DNA from: Paraburkholderia sp. BCC1884
GTDB lineage: Bacteria > Pseudomonadota > Gammaproteobacteria > Burkholderiales > Burkholderiaceae
DNA length: 64,000 bases
Assembly: GCF_900996225.1 (NCBI RefSeq)
Contig: NZ_CAAJGL010000079.1
Coordinates: 682,001 to 746,000 of the forward strand
Direction of reading: 5' to 3'
Shown: piece after piece, positions 8,892-17,422 of the stretch
Position numbering within the stretch: position 1 is the first letter of the stretch
How the letters are laid out: each line of letters starts with the position of its first letter
Notes under the pieces: generated by a model
Seen by the model: the letters and a program-made list of their open reading frames with translations, nothing else
Told to the model about the DNA's origin: nothing
Databases searched by the model: none
Translations under genes and position numbers: made by a program

Positions 8892-11335
8892 ACCAGGAAG
8901 TCCTTGAAGAAGCCGCGCTGCAACCCGCCAAGCGTAGCGCACTGGCTGAACTCACTACGGTGCCGGCGGTTGCGGCGCCGCCGCGCCGCGCCGCCTTGCG
9001 CGCCGATAAGACCGTGCGCGTGGCGATCGTGCACGACTGGCTCGTCACCTATGCGGGTGCGGAGAAAGTGCTCGAGCAGATCGTCGCGTGCTTTCCGGAC
9101 GCGGATCTCTTCAGCCTCGTCGACTTTCTCGACGACCGCAGCTTTTTGCGTGGCAAGCCGGTGACGACTTCGTTCATCCAGAAGCTGCCGCGCGCGCGCA
9201 CCAAGTACCGGGCGTATCTGCCGTTGATGCCGCTCGCGATCGAACAACTCGACGTGTCGGCCTACGACGTGGTGATTTCGAGCAGCCACGCGGTCGCCAA
9301 GGGCATTCTCACGGGCCCCGATCAGGTGCATATCAGCTATGTGCATTCGCCGATCCGCTACGCGTGGGATTTGCAGCATCAGTATCTGCAGCAGTCGAAG
9401 CTGACCAATGGACCGAAGTCGGCCATGGCGCGGCTGATTCTGCATTACATCCGCAACTGGGATATCCGCACCTCGAATTCGGTGGATGGCTTCATCGCCA
9501 ATTCCGACTTCATCGCGCGGCGCATCAAGAAGGTCTATCAGCGCGAAGCCCAGGTGATTTTTCCACCCGTGGACGTCGAAGCCTTTTCTCTTTGCACCGA
9601 CAAGGAAGACTTCTATCTGACCGCCTCGCGGATGGTCCCGTACAAGAAGATCGATCTGATCGTCGAAGCTTTCGCGCGCATGCCCGAGCGCAGGCTGGTC
9701 GTGATCGGCGACGGCCCCGACATGCAGAAGATCCGCGCCAAAGCGGGCCCGAACGTGGAGATCATGGGCTACCAGCCGTTCAAGGTGCTCGAGGACCGCA
9801 TGAGCCGCGCCAAGGCCTTCGTGTTCGCTGCCGAGGAAGACTTCGGCATTTCGGTGGTCGAAGCCCAGGCGTGCGGCACGCCGGTCATCGCTTACGGCAA
9901 GGGCGGGGCGCTCGAAACCGTGCGCGATCTGTCCGAGACGCGGCCCACGGGCATGTTCTTCGACGAACAGAACGCCGAGTCGATCATCGCCGCCGTCGAG
10001 CGTTTCGACGAATTCGGGCAGCGATTTTCGCCGGTGGATTGCCGCGCCAATGCCGAGCAGTTTTCGGCGGCGAATTTCCGCGAGCGTTTCTTCGGACATG
10101 TACGGGCCTCGGTGCCGGCGTTGCGTACCGCGACGCTGCCGCCCTATGTGCCCTACAAGGCTGAAGCCGCAGCCGACGCCCCGCGCATTCTCGCGGTCGA
10201 TCAAAGCGGCGTGCTCGGCGGCGCCGAGTTGTCGCTGCTGGAAATCGTCAAGGCGCTGCGCTCGCGCATCGAGGTCGTGCTGTTCGACGACGGGCCGTTC
10301 CGCACCGCGCTGGCGAAAGCCGGTGTGACGGTCAACGTGCTCGAAGCCGGCGCGCTGCGTCACGTGCGCAAACAGGGCGGCTCGCTGCCCATGGGCCAGG
10401 CGCTGAAGGGTTTGATGTCGCTCGTGCGCGCCACCGCCAAACGCGCGCGCAATGTCGACGTGATCTACGCGAACACGCAGCGCGCGATGGTGATCGGCGC
10501 GATCGCCGGCAAGCTGGCGCGGCGTCCGGTGGTCTGGCATCTGCGCGACATCGTGAGTCCCGAGCATTTCGGCAACAAGCAACTGGCCATCATCAAGTGG
10601 TGCGCGCGATTCGGGCTTGCGCACGTGATCGCCAATTCAGCCGCCTCGGCGCGTGCATTTGCCGAGCTCACGCAATTCGACGACAAGCGCATCGACGTGG
10701 TGTTCAACGGTATCTCCGCGGCGCCGTTCGACGCGTTGCGCACGGTCCCGCAAGCCGCCTTGCGCCAGCGCCTGAATTTGCCGCCGGACGCGTTTCTGGT
10801 CGGCTCGTTCAGCCGGCTCGCGCGCTGGAAGGGGCAACACGTGCTCCTCGAGGCGATGGTCCTGAATCCGCAGATGCACGCTGTGCTGGTGGGCGCGCCG
10901 CTGTTCGGCGAAGACCAGTACGAAATCGAATTGCACGCCTTCGTCGCCGCGCACAATCTGGGCGACCGGGTGCATTTTCTCGGCTTTCAGCACGATATCC
11001 CCGCCTGCATGTGCGCGGTCGATGCGGTCGTGCATACGTCGATCACGCCGGAGCCGTTCGGCCGGGTGATCGTCGAAGGCATGTTGGCGCAGCGGCCCGT
11101 GGTGGCGGCGCGCGCGGGCGGCGTGCTGGAGATCGTCGACGATTATCAGAACGGTGTGTTGTGCACGCCAGGCGACGCGCATGGCCTCGCCGACGTGCTC
11201 GCCGAACTGCGCTCGAACGACGAACTGCGCAACAAACTCGTCAGGAACGGCTATCAGACGGCGCTGAGCCGGTTTGGTACGGAAACCTATGTGGCGGGCG
11301 TCGAACGGATTCTGAAGCGCGTGGCGGGGCGTTAA
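8888..11335 (+). CDS. bceR: Two-domain glycosyltransferase (tandem GT4 fusion)
   Basis: An 815-residue protein containing two complete GT-B glycosyltransferases. Domain 1 (about residues 40-420) has HDWLVTYAGAEKVLE as acceptor loop, YVHSPIRYAWD as seen in WbaZ-type mannosyltransferases, and the E-x7-E site EEDFGISVVE with GTPVIAYGKGG. Domain 2 (from about residue 431) restarts with ILAVDQSGVLGGAELSL, and its second E-x7-E site is EPFGRVIVE with a VVAARAGG loop. Both catalytic signatures look intact, so it may add two consecutive sugars. Start is the ATG overlapping the flippase stop; about 38 unstructured Ala/Pro-rich residues precede domain 1. The double architecture fits my memory of BceR in the cepacian cluster. 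Confidence 0.85.
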   Translation: MNQEVLEEAALQPAKRSALAELTTVPAVAAPPRRAALRADKTVRVAIVHDWLVTYAGAEKVLEQIVACFPDADLFSLVDFLDDRSFLRGKPVTTSFIQKLPRARTKYRAYLPLMPLAIEQLDVSAYDVVISSSHAVAKGILTGPDQVHISYVHSPIRYAWDLQHQYLQQSKLTNGPKSAMARLILHYIRNWDIRTSNSVDGFIANSDFIARRIKKVYQREAQVIFPPVDVEAFSLCTDKEDFYLTASRMVPYKKIDLIVEAFARMPERRLVVIGDGPDMQKIRAKAGPNVEIMGYQPFKVLEDRMSRAKAFVFAAEEDFGISVVEAQACGTPVIAYGKGGALETVRDLSETRPTGMFFDEQNAESIIAAVERFDEFGQRFSPVDCRANAEQFSAANFRERFFGHVRASVPALRTATLPPYVPYKAEAAADAPRILAVDQSGVLGGAELSLLEIVKALRSRIEVVLFDDGPFRTALAKAGVTVNVLEAGALRHVRKQGGSLPMGQALKGLMSLVRATAKRARNVDVIYANTQRAMVIGAIAGKLARRPVVWHLRDIVSPEHFGNKQLAIIKWCARFGLAHVIANSAASARAFAELTQFDDKRIDVVFNGISAAPFDALRTVPQAALRQRLNLPPDAFLVGSFSRLARWKGQHVLLEAMVLNPQMHAVLVGAPLFGEDQYEIELHAFVAAHNLGDRVHFLGFQHDIPACMCAVDAVVHTSITPEPFGRVIVEGMLAQRPVVAARAGGVLEIVDDYQNGVLCTPGDAHGLADVLAELRSNDELRNKLVRNGYQTALSRFGTETYVAGVERILKRVAGR

Positions 11336-11441
11336 ACGCGACGCTGGGCGGCTACCGGCAGGTGGCCGCCTCGTGTGGCGGTTCAGCAGGTTTTTACGCG
11401 GGGGTAGGCAGGGACTTGGCCGGTTCCAGTCGTTGGCGCAG

Positions 11442-11478
11442 CGGAGCGACAGTCGAAAGACTCTCGCTCCGTTTTTTT
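11442..11478 (+). terminator. Intrinsic terminator after the fused glycosyltransferase
   Basis: Stem CGGAGCGA (11442-11449) / TCGCTCCG (11464-11471), a C-C mismatch, inner pairs AGTC/GACT and a GAAA tetraloop, then seven T residues (11472-11478). It ends the flippase-glycosyltransferase transcript before the convergent acyltransferase gene. Confidence 0.85.
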
Positions 11479-11509
11479 ATGTCGCGGTCGGCGCAGACGT
11501 TCCGCAGAC

Positions 11510-12712
11510 TCAGGCGGTCTTCTTCGGTTTGAAGCTCGCGGACCACTTCATCGCGGGCAGCTCGACCAGCCGATAGAACACGTAAGCCACCGGCACGGCC
11601 ACGAACATATAAGCGAACGAAGGCCAGATCGACATCTGCAAGGCCGAGCGGAACAGCAGCGACGACAGCAGCACGAAGATCGGCAGATGGATCAGATACA
11701 GCGAGAAGCTGAAATCGCCGAAACGCGACAGCAGGCGCGTACCGAATGTTGCGCGTTGCACAGCCTGGCGGCGGTCCAGCGCTTTATACAGGTAGAGCGC
11801 GAAGCCGATCGCCCAGAACTGGAACGCCCCGTACTGACCGAAATGAAAGGCCACGCAGCCCAGCGCGATGAACGCCGCGGCAAGCCCGTAGAGCCAGACC
11901 GGTGAGCGAGTTTGCGGCGTGCTGCGGACACGGGCGTCGGCGATCCAGGCGCCGAGCGTCCACGAAAACCAGTACGACGTGAAGAACTGGATGTCGTGCC
12001 GCTCCAGCACCAGGGCCGACACGACGTTGATCACCGCCACGGCCGCCAGCACGTTGGTCATGCCGATACGACGGCGCAGCGCGAATAGCAGCGGGTAGAT
12101 CGCATAGAACTGCACCTCGAGCGAGAGCGTCCAGAGTGCTCCGTTCGAGCCGAAGGTCTTGCCGGCCACGCCTTGCAGCGAAAACAGATTGACCAGAAAG
12201 GACTGCAGCCCGATCTCGCGAATCTTGTGATTCACCGGCGGCAATTGCAGGCTGAACCAGTCGAGTGCGAAGGTCAGCACCAGCGCGGCGAGCAGCACCG
12301 GATAGATGCGCGCGAAGCGGCGCACCCAGAAATTGCCCGCATCGAGCCGGTAAGCGGGATTGCCGGCGAGCCGCAGCGCGCCGCCCCGGTGAATGCAATA
12401 ACCGCTGATCACGAAGAAAATCGGCACGCCGGCCGAGCCCCACGCAATCGGGAAGGTCAGATAGGCGGCGATCGCGCTCAGACTGAATGAATGTCCGACG
12501 CTCTGGTGAAACGCCTGCATGCCGACCCATTCGACCTGGCGGCAATGAAAATACGCCACCAGTAGCGCGGCGAAACCGCGCATCGCGTCGATCACATGCT
12601 CTTTACCGGCGCTGTCGACCCGCGCGTCGCTATGGACTCGCGGCGCGGCGGCCGTACGGGGGGAAGACAGGGGCAGGGATGAGCCGGCGGCATCCAAAGC
12701 TGAGTCGCTCAT
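11510..12712 (-). CDS. bceS: Membrane acyltransferase (acyltransferase 3 family)
   Basis: A 400-residue integral membrane protein. About 38 polar residues precede the core, which starts IDAMRGFAALLVAYFHCRQ with the conserved Arg and His, then GVPIFFVISGYCIHRGG, an ARIYPVL segment matching the family arginine motif, and WTLSLEVQFYAIYPLL with the conserved Glu. It has about ten membrane segments and no SGNH domain. It is likely to add a second type or position of O-acyl group on the exopolysaccharide. It is convergent with the glycosyltransferase and transcribed alone from the AT-rich region at 12.7-13 kb. The symbol follows the bce-II order; substrate specificity cannot be read. Confidence 0.85.
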   Translation of the reverse strand: MSDSALDAAGSSLPLSSPRTAAAPRVHSDARVDSAGKEHVIDAMRGFAALLVAYFHCRQVEWVGMQAFHQSVGHSFSLSAIAAYLTFPIAWGSAGVPIFFVISGYCIHRGGALRLAGNPAYRLDAGNFWVRRFARIYPVLLAALVLTFALDWFSLQLPPVNHKIREIGLQSFLVNLFSLQGVAGKTFGSNGALWTLSLEVQFYAIYPLLFALRRRIGMTNVLAAVAVINVVSALVLERHDIQFFTSYWFSWTLGAWIADARVRSTPQTRSPVWLYGLAAAFIALGCVAFHFGQYGAFQFWAIGFALYLYKALDRRQAVQRATFGTRLLSRFGDFSFSLYLIHLPIFVLLSSLLFRSALQMSIWPSFAYMFVAVPVAYVFYRLVELPAMKWSASFKPKKTA

Positions 12713-12963
12713 GCGCGGTCCTTATTCTGGAGAAGAAAAATGCGGACTCGCGGGCGCGATGTCGCGTCGCAGTGTGCCCGGAGTGCATGACATGCTAGTG
12801 CACCCGCGCGGCAAAAAATCGATAAAAAAATCTGCTCCAATTCGAATTAGGCGGCGATTTTGTGACGAATTGTAATTGAGCATAAGCAGTTGCTGCATTG
12901 AATTATTTGCTGGTTTTGTCGTGCTAATTTAAGCCACGGATTCTCTTGACCTGAGGTGAAGTC

Positions 12964-13107
12964 ATGAACCTGCATTTACTCGCCGGCATCGCCGTGCTGC
13001 TGATCCTCGTGGCTGCGTCGGCCTACCGTGAAGCGTTGCGCAACGAGCCCATCCGCCGTTTTCGCGTGAATCCGGGCAAGCTGCCGCAACTCGACGAAAA
13101 CGAATGA
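12964..13107 (+). CDS. Small single-pass membrane protein (47 residues)
   Basis: ATG 12964 follows a strong ribosome site GAGGTGA 4-5 nt upstream. The product starts MNLHLLAGIAVLLILVAASA, a membrane segment, then a short tail rich in Arg and Glu ending in QLDENE. It is 307 bp upstream of galU on the same strand and divergent from the acyltransferase. I do not recognise a family. Small membrane proteins in polysaccharide loci often modulate enzymes, but no role is shown here. The excellent Shine-Dalgarno and clean hydrophobic N terminus are the evidence that the gene is real. Confidence 0.6.
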   Translation: MNLHLLAGIAVLLILVAASAYREALRNEPIRRFRVNPGKLPQLDENE

Positions 13108-13414
13108 AGCCGCTGACAAAGGGTGGATGAACGTTAGCTTTCAATAAGCCTGACGTTGCCCGGATGCGGTAAGCAAGTTGGTCGCATGCGTAAATTTTTC
13201 GGATTCGCTGAAAAATAATTCGATTTCTATCTGCAATTGTTGCCAGTGTTTTTCCACTATGTGGCAGATCGAAATCGAATAGATCGATTCATTCCGAATT
13301 TAATTTTCACACGTGAATTTACCGACATTTTTTGCTAGTCTTTTCCAGCGATATCGATTGGCCGCTGGCCCGCGAAACCATACTAATTTCTAACCGACAG
13401 TGGGAATGCCTACC
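13108..13414 (+). promoter_or_regulatory. galU upstream region with a long inverted repeat
   Basis: A 307-bp AT-rich leader or promoter region. It holds an interrupted inverted repeat with 17-nt arms, 13218-13234 and 13264-13280, complementary at 16 of 17 positions. Between the arms is a smaller AGTG/CACT hairpin around a T-rich loop. Just downstream, at about 13308-13319, is a short palindrome TTCAC-AC-GTGAA. The arrangement could be a regulator site or an mRNA leader structure controlling galU; no exact promoter boxes are assigned. Confidence 0.45.
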
Positions 13415-14329
13415 ATGCTGAAAGTCACCAAAGCCGTGTTTCCCGTAGCGGGCCTCGGGACACGATTCCTGCCGGCTACCAAGGCAAGTCCTAAGGAAAT
13501 GCTGCCGATCGTCGACAAGCCGCTGATTCAATACGCGGTCGAAGAAGCGATTGCCGCCGGCATCACCGAGATGATCTTTGTCACCGGCCGCAGCAAGCGC
13601 GCCATCGAAGATCATTTCGACAAGTCCTACGAGATCGAGGCCGAACTCGAGGCACGCAACAAGCAGAAGCTGCTCGATCTCGTGCGCAGCATCAAGCCGG
13701 CTAACGTCGATTGTTTTTATGTGCGTCAGGCCGAAGCACTCGGTCTTGGCCATGCCGTGTTGTGCGCCGAAAAACTGGTGGGCGACAGCCCGTTCGCAGT
13801 GATTCTGGCCGACGACTTGCTGCACAGCTCGAAGCCGGTGATGAGCCAGCTGGTCGACACGTTCAATCACTATCACAGCTCGGTGATCGGCGTCGAAACC
13901 ATCGCGCGTGAGGACAGCCGCTCGTATGGCGTGGTCGATGGCCGCGAGTGGGAAGACAATGTCATCAAGCTCTCGGGCATCATCGAAAAGCCGGCGCCGG
14001 ACAAGGCGCCGTCGAATCTCGGCGTGGTAGGCCGTTATGTGTTGATGCCGACGATCTTCAAGCATATCCGCGCGTTGAAGCCGGGTGCGGGCGGCGAGTT
14101 GCAATTGACCGATGCGGTGCAGTCGCTGCTGACGGAAGAGCAGGTGCTCGCGTATCGTTACTTTGGCACTCGTTTTGATTGCGGCAGCAAGCTGGGTTAT
14201 CTGAAGGCGACGGTGGAATTCGCGCTGCGTCATCCAGAAGTGAAGGCGGAATTCGAGGCTTATCTGCAGGCGTATATGCAGAATAATATGCAAGGCGAGC
14301 CGACGCAGTACACGGCGGAGGCGGCTTGA
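13415..14329 (+). CDS. galU: UTP-glucose-1-phosphate uridylyltransferase
   Basis: Makes UDP-glucose from UTP and glucose-1-phosphate, the precursor of UDP-glucuronate, UDP-galactose and polymer glucose. The 304-residue protein has the nucleotidyltransferase signature FPVAGLGTRFLPATKASPKE near residue 8, VDKPLIQY, VILADD metal site, and IEKP, all at normal spacing and family length. I chose ATG 13415 (MLKVTKAVFP) with GGGA 9 nt upstream; ATG 13406 and GTG 13400 are also in frame. In the bce-II cluster this gene is called bceT. It is followed by a strong terminator. Confidence 0.93.
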   Translation: MLKVTKAVFPVAGLGTRFLPATKASPKEMLPIVDKPLIQYAVEEAIAAGITEMIFVTGRSKRAIEDHFDKSYEIEAELEARNKQKLLDLVRSIKPANVDCFYVRQAEALGLGHAVLCAEKLVGDSPFAVILADDLLHSSKPVMSQLVDTFNHYHSSVIGVETIAREDSRSYGVVDGREWEDNVIKLSGIIEKPAPDKAPSNLGVVGRYVLMPTIFKHIRALKPGAGGELQLTDAVQSLLTEEQVLAYRYFGTRFDCGSKLGYLKATVEFALRHPEVKAEFEAYLQAYMQNNMQGEPTQYTAEAA

Positions 14330-14423
14330 GTTAAGGGCTGAAGGGTTTGTAGGGCTCAGGAGGCCAGACGGTCGCTTGACCTTTACCTCACCATCGCATC
14401 ACGGAAGCACCACGCAAATTGGA

Positions 14424-14457
14424 ACGGGCGCCGCTCACGCGGTGCCCGTCTTTTTTT
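14424..14457 (+). terminator. Intrinsic terminator after galU
   Basis: Stem ACGGGCGCCGC (14424-14434) / GCGGTGCCCGT (14439-14449), one G-T pair, TCAC loop, then C and seven T residues (14451-14457). Confidence 0.9.
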
Positions 14458-14553
14458 GCTCGTGCGGTTCGTTGATCTTGATCGGTAGTTGACGCGACCT
14501 TTGCAAAACGTGACAAAAACAAGGTGGGCGCAGGGGCATTTGTTCGATATCTT

Positions 14554-14573
14554 TTTGCTAATTAGTTAGCAAA
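14554..14573. repeat. 20-bp palindrome between convergent genes
   Basis: Perfect inverted repeat TTTGCTAA (14554-14561) / TTAGCAAA (14566-14573) with spacer TTAG. It lies between the galU and glcB terminators, where no gene starts. It looks like a dimeric repressor site but has no apparent promoter to control. The rest of 14330-14727 holds only the two terminators. Confidence 0.5.
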
Positions 14574-14646
14574 CCTCGTAATGATTGCCGTCGAACCTTG
14601 TGCGATCGCGAAGCTGCGTAGGTAGGCACGGAGTGGCATAGCGAGT

Positions 14647-14678
14647 AAAAAAACGGACGCCGCGAACGTGCGGCGCCC
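14647..14678 (-). terminator. Intrinsic terminator after glcB
   Basis: Read on the minus strand: GGGCGCCGC, loop ACGTTC, GCGGCGTCC (one G-T pair), then CG and a T7 run (plus-strand A run 14647-14653). It sits 50 bp beyond the glcB stop. Confidence 0.85.
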
Positions 14679-14727
14679 ATCGTTCTTTATCCGGTTCTCA
14701 CTTTACATGCTGCCCGGTGCAACACCC

Positions 14728-16902
14728 TCAACCTTCCTTCTTCACCTCCAACCGGAACTTATGCAGCAACGGTTCCGTGTACCCACTCGGCTGCTGACGC
14801 CCTTCGAAAACCAGCGCCTGCGCCGCCTTGAACGCGATCGTATCGAACCCCGGCGCCATCGGTTTGTAATGCGGATCGCCGGCGTTCTGCTCGTCGACTA
14901 CCTTCGCCATACGCTTGAAGGTTTCCTCGACCAGATCCCGCGTCACCACGCCGTGATACAGCCAGTTGGCAATATGCTGGCTCGAAATCCGCAGCGTGGC
15001 ACGGTCTTCCATCAAGCCGACGTTGTGAATATCCGGCACCTTCGAGCAGCCCACGCCCTGATCGATCCAGCGCACCACGTAACCGAGAATGCCCTGCGCG
15101 TTGTTGTCGATCTCGCTGCGGATCTCTTCCTCGCTCCATTTCGCCGATTCGACGACCGGAATCGTCAGCAGCCCGTCGAGCAGTTCGTCACGCACGTTCG
15201 CGTAATCCGTGCGCTCCAGTTCGCGCTGAACCGCTTGCACGTCGACCTGGTGATAGTGCAGCGCGTGTAGCGTCGCCGCGGTCGGCGAGGGCACCCAGGC
15301 GGTGTTCGCGCCGGCCTTCGGATGAGCGATCTTCTGTTCGAGCATGGCGTGCATCAGATCGGGCATTGCCCACATCCCCTTGCCGATCTGCGAGCGGCCG
15401 CGCAGGCCCGCATTAAGACCAACCAGCACGTTGCTGCGCTCGTACGCCGCAATCCAGGCGCTCGATTTCATCTCGCCCTTGCGCATCATCGGACCGGCTT
15501 CCATCGCCGTATGCATTTCGTCGCCGGTGCGGTCGAGGAAACCCGTGTTGATGAACGCGACACGCTCCGATGCTTCGGCGATACAGGCGAGCAGGTTGAC
15601 GCTGGTGCGGCGCTCCTCGTCCATGATGCCCATCTTGATCGTGTTGCGCGGCAGCTTCAGCAAATCTTCGACGCGCGCAAACAACTCGCTGGCAAACGCG
15701 ACTTCCGCCGGGCCGTGCATCTTCGGCTTGACGATGTAGATCGAGCCGGTGCGCGAATTCAGCTGGTGCTTGCGATCGTGCAATGCGCACAGCGTGGTGA
15801 TGACCGCATCGAGAATGCCTTCCGGAATCTCGTGGCCGTCTTTCGTGAGCACGGCCGGGTTGGTCATCAAATGGCCGACGTTGCGGATGAACAGCAGCGA
15901 GCGGCCATGCAGCACGACCGGCGCGGTGCCGTTCGCGGCGGTGTACACCCGATCCGCATTCAGGCGACGCGTGAAGGTCTTGCCGTTCTTCGTGACTTCT
16001 TCGGTCAGGTCGCCGGTCATCAGGCCGAGCCAGTTGCGATACAGCAGGACCTTGTCGTCCGCATCCACCGCCGCGACCGAGTCTTCGCAGTCGATGATCG
16101 TGCTCACCGCCGCTTCGACCAGAACGTCCTTCACGTGTGCCGCGTCGGTCTTGCCGATCGAATCGTTCGCGTCGATCTGGATTTCGAAGTGCAGGCCGTT
16201 GTGCTTGAGCAGCAGAGCCGTCGGCGCACTTTCCTCGCCCTGATAACCGATGAATTGCGCCGGCGTCTTCAGCTCGCTCGTGCCGTTCTTCAAGGTGACG
16301 ATCAGCTTGCCGGCTTCGATGCTATAGCGCACCGCGTCGACATGCGATCCATTGGCGAGCGGCGCGGCCTGATCGAGAAACTTGCGCGCATAGGCAATGA
16401 CCGCGGCGCCACGCACCGGATTGAAGGCCTGCTGTTTTTCCGCGCCGTTAGTTTCGGGGATCGCATCGGTCCCATACAGCGCGTCGTACAGGCTGCCCCA
16501 GCGCGCGTTCGCGGCGTTCAGCGCATAGCGCTGATTCGACAGCGGCACCACGAGTTGCGGCCCGGCCTGTTCGGCGATTTCGGTGTCTACCTGGTCGGTC
16601 GTGGCCTGGACGCTGGCCGGTGCAGGCACGATATAGCCGATGCCTTCGAGAAACGCACGATAGGCACGCAGATCGCGCACCGGACCCGGATTGGCGCGAT
16701 GCCATGTGTCGAGTTCGGTTTGCAGGCGGTCGCGTTCGGCGAGCAGCGCACGATTTTTGGGCGCCAGTTCGTGCACGAGGGCGTCGAAACCTGACCAGAA
16801 TGCTGCGCTGTCGATTCCGGTGCCGGGCAGGGCTTCGGTTTCGACGAACTGGTCGAGGTTGGCGGCGACTTGCAGTCCACCGCGCGGGTTCATCTGAGTC
16901 AT
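14728..16902 (-). CDS. glcB: Malate synthase G
   Basis: Condenses glyoxylate and acetyl-CoA to malate, the exit step of glycolate use. The 724-residue length matches E. coli GlcB. Visible signatures include the catalytic region around TIIDCEDSVAAVDADDK with acidic metal ligands, VLHGRSLLFIRNVGH, and KMGIMDEERRTSVNL. I placed the start at ATG 16902 (MTQMNPRG) because GGAG lies 6 nt upstream; ATG 16914, four codons earlier, has no ribosome site. It is the last gene of glcDEFGB, 96 bp after glcG, and is closed by its own terminator. Confidence 0.95.
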   Translation of the reverse strand: MTQMNPRGGLQVAANLDQFVETEALPGTGIDSAAFWSGFDALVHELAPKNRALLAERDRLQTELDTWHRANPGPVRDLRAYRAFLEGIGYIVPAPASVQATTDQVDTEIAEQAGPQLVVPLSNQRYALNAANARWGSLYDALYGTDAIPETNGAEKQQAFNPVRGAAVIAYARKFLDQAAPLANGSHVDAVRYSIEAGKLIVTLKNGTSELKTPAQFIGYQGEESAPTALLLKHNGLHFEIQIDANDSIGKTDAAHVKDVLVEAAVSTIIDCEDSVAAVDADDKVLLYRNWLGLMTGDLTEEVTKNGKTFTRRLNADRVYTAANGTAPVVLHGRSLLFIRNVGHLMTNPAVLTKDGHEIPEGILDAVITTLCALHDRKHQLNSRTGSIYIVKPKMHGPAEVAFASELFARVEDLLKLPRNTIKMGIMDEERRTSVNLLACIAEASERVAFINTGFLDRTGDEMHTAMEAGPMMRKGEMKSSAWIAAYERSNVLVGLNAGLRGRSQIGKGMWAMPDLMHAMLEQKIAHPKAGANTAWVPSPTAATLHALHYHQVDVQAVQRELERTDYANVRDELLDGLLTIPVVESAKWSEEEIRSEIDNNAQGILGYVVRWIDQGVGCSKVPDIHNVGLMEDRATLRISSQHIANWLYHGVVTRDLVEETFKRMAKVVDEQNAGDPHYKPMAPGFDTIAFKAAQALVFEGRQQPSGYTEPLLHKFRLEVKKEG

Positions 16903-16998
16903 CGACTGCTCCATCTGTCTGAATGGGGCCGATGAGGGGGCATCGGCCCGCGTTGAGCTACTGCTGATTAACGTCTTTCTTCGTTGGCAAGCTCGGGC

Positions 16999-17403
16999 TC
17001 AGGCGGCGATGGCCTGAATACCCGCTTTGGCGATCTGCGCGTCCTGATCCGACTTCACACCCGACACGCCGACCGCGCCAACCACCTGGCCGTCGACGAT
17101 CACCGGTACGCCGCCTTCCAGCGTGCCTTGCAGCGGCGCGCTCAGGAACGCGGTGCGGCCGTTGTTGATCATGTCTTCGTATACCTTCGTTTCGCGGCGG
17201 CCGATCGCCGAAGTGCGGGCTTTTTCCGTCGCGATGTACGAGCTGGCCGGGGCGCTGCCGTCCAGGCGCAGCATGCCGAGTTGATGACCGCCATCGTCGA
17301 CCACCACGATGGCGACGGCCCACTGATGCTTCTCGGCCTCCGCACGGGCGGCTTCGAGGATGCGGGTCGTTTCAGCGATGGTCAACACGGGTTTGCTCAG
17401 CAT
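16999..17403 (-). CDS. glcG: GlcG/HbpS-type (DUF336) protein
   Basis: A 134-residue protein of the GlcG/HbpS family: VLTIAETTRILEAARAEAEK, VAIVVVDDGGHQLGMLRLDG, and the glycine-rich GGVPVIVDGQVVGAVGVSG core. Family members bind heme or corrinoid-like ligands in some bacteria, but the role in glycolate metabolism is unknown. It lies between glcF (19 bp upstream) and glcB in the same operon, the same place as in E. coli. Confidence 0.9.
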   Translation of the reverse strand: MLSKPVLTIAETTRILEAARAEAEKHQWAVAIVVVDDGGHQLGMLRLDGSAPASSYIATEKARTSAIGRRETKVYEDMINNGRTAFLSAPLQGTLEGGVPVIVDGQVVGAVGVSGVKSDQDAQIAKAGIQAIAA

Positions 17404-17422
17404 AATGAATTTCCTGGTTCGG

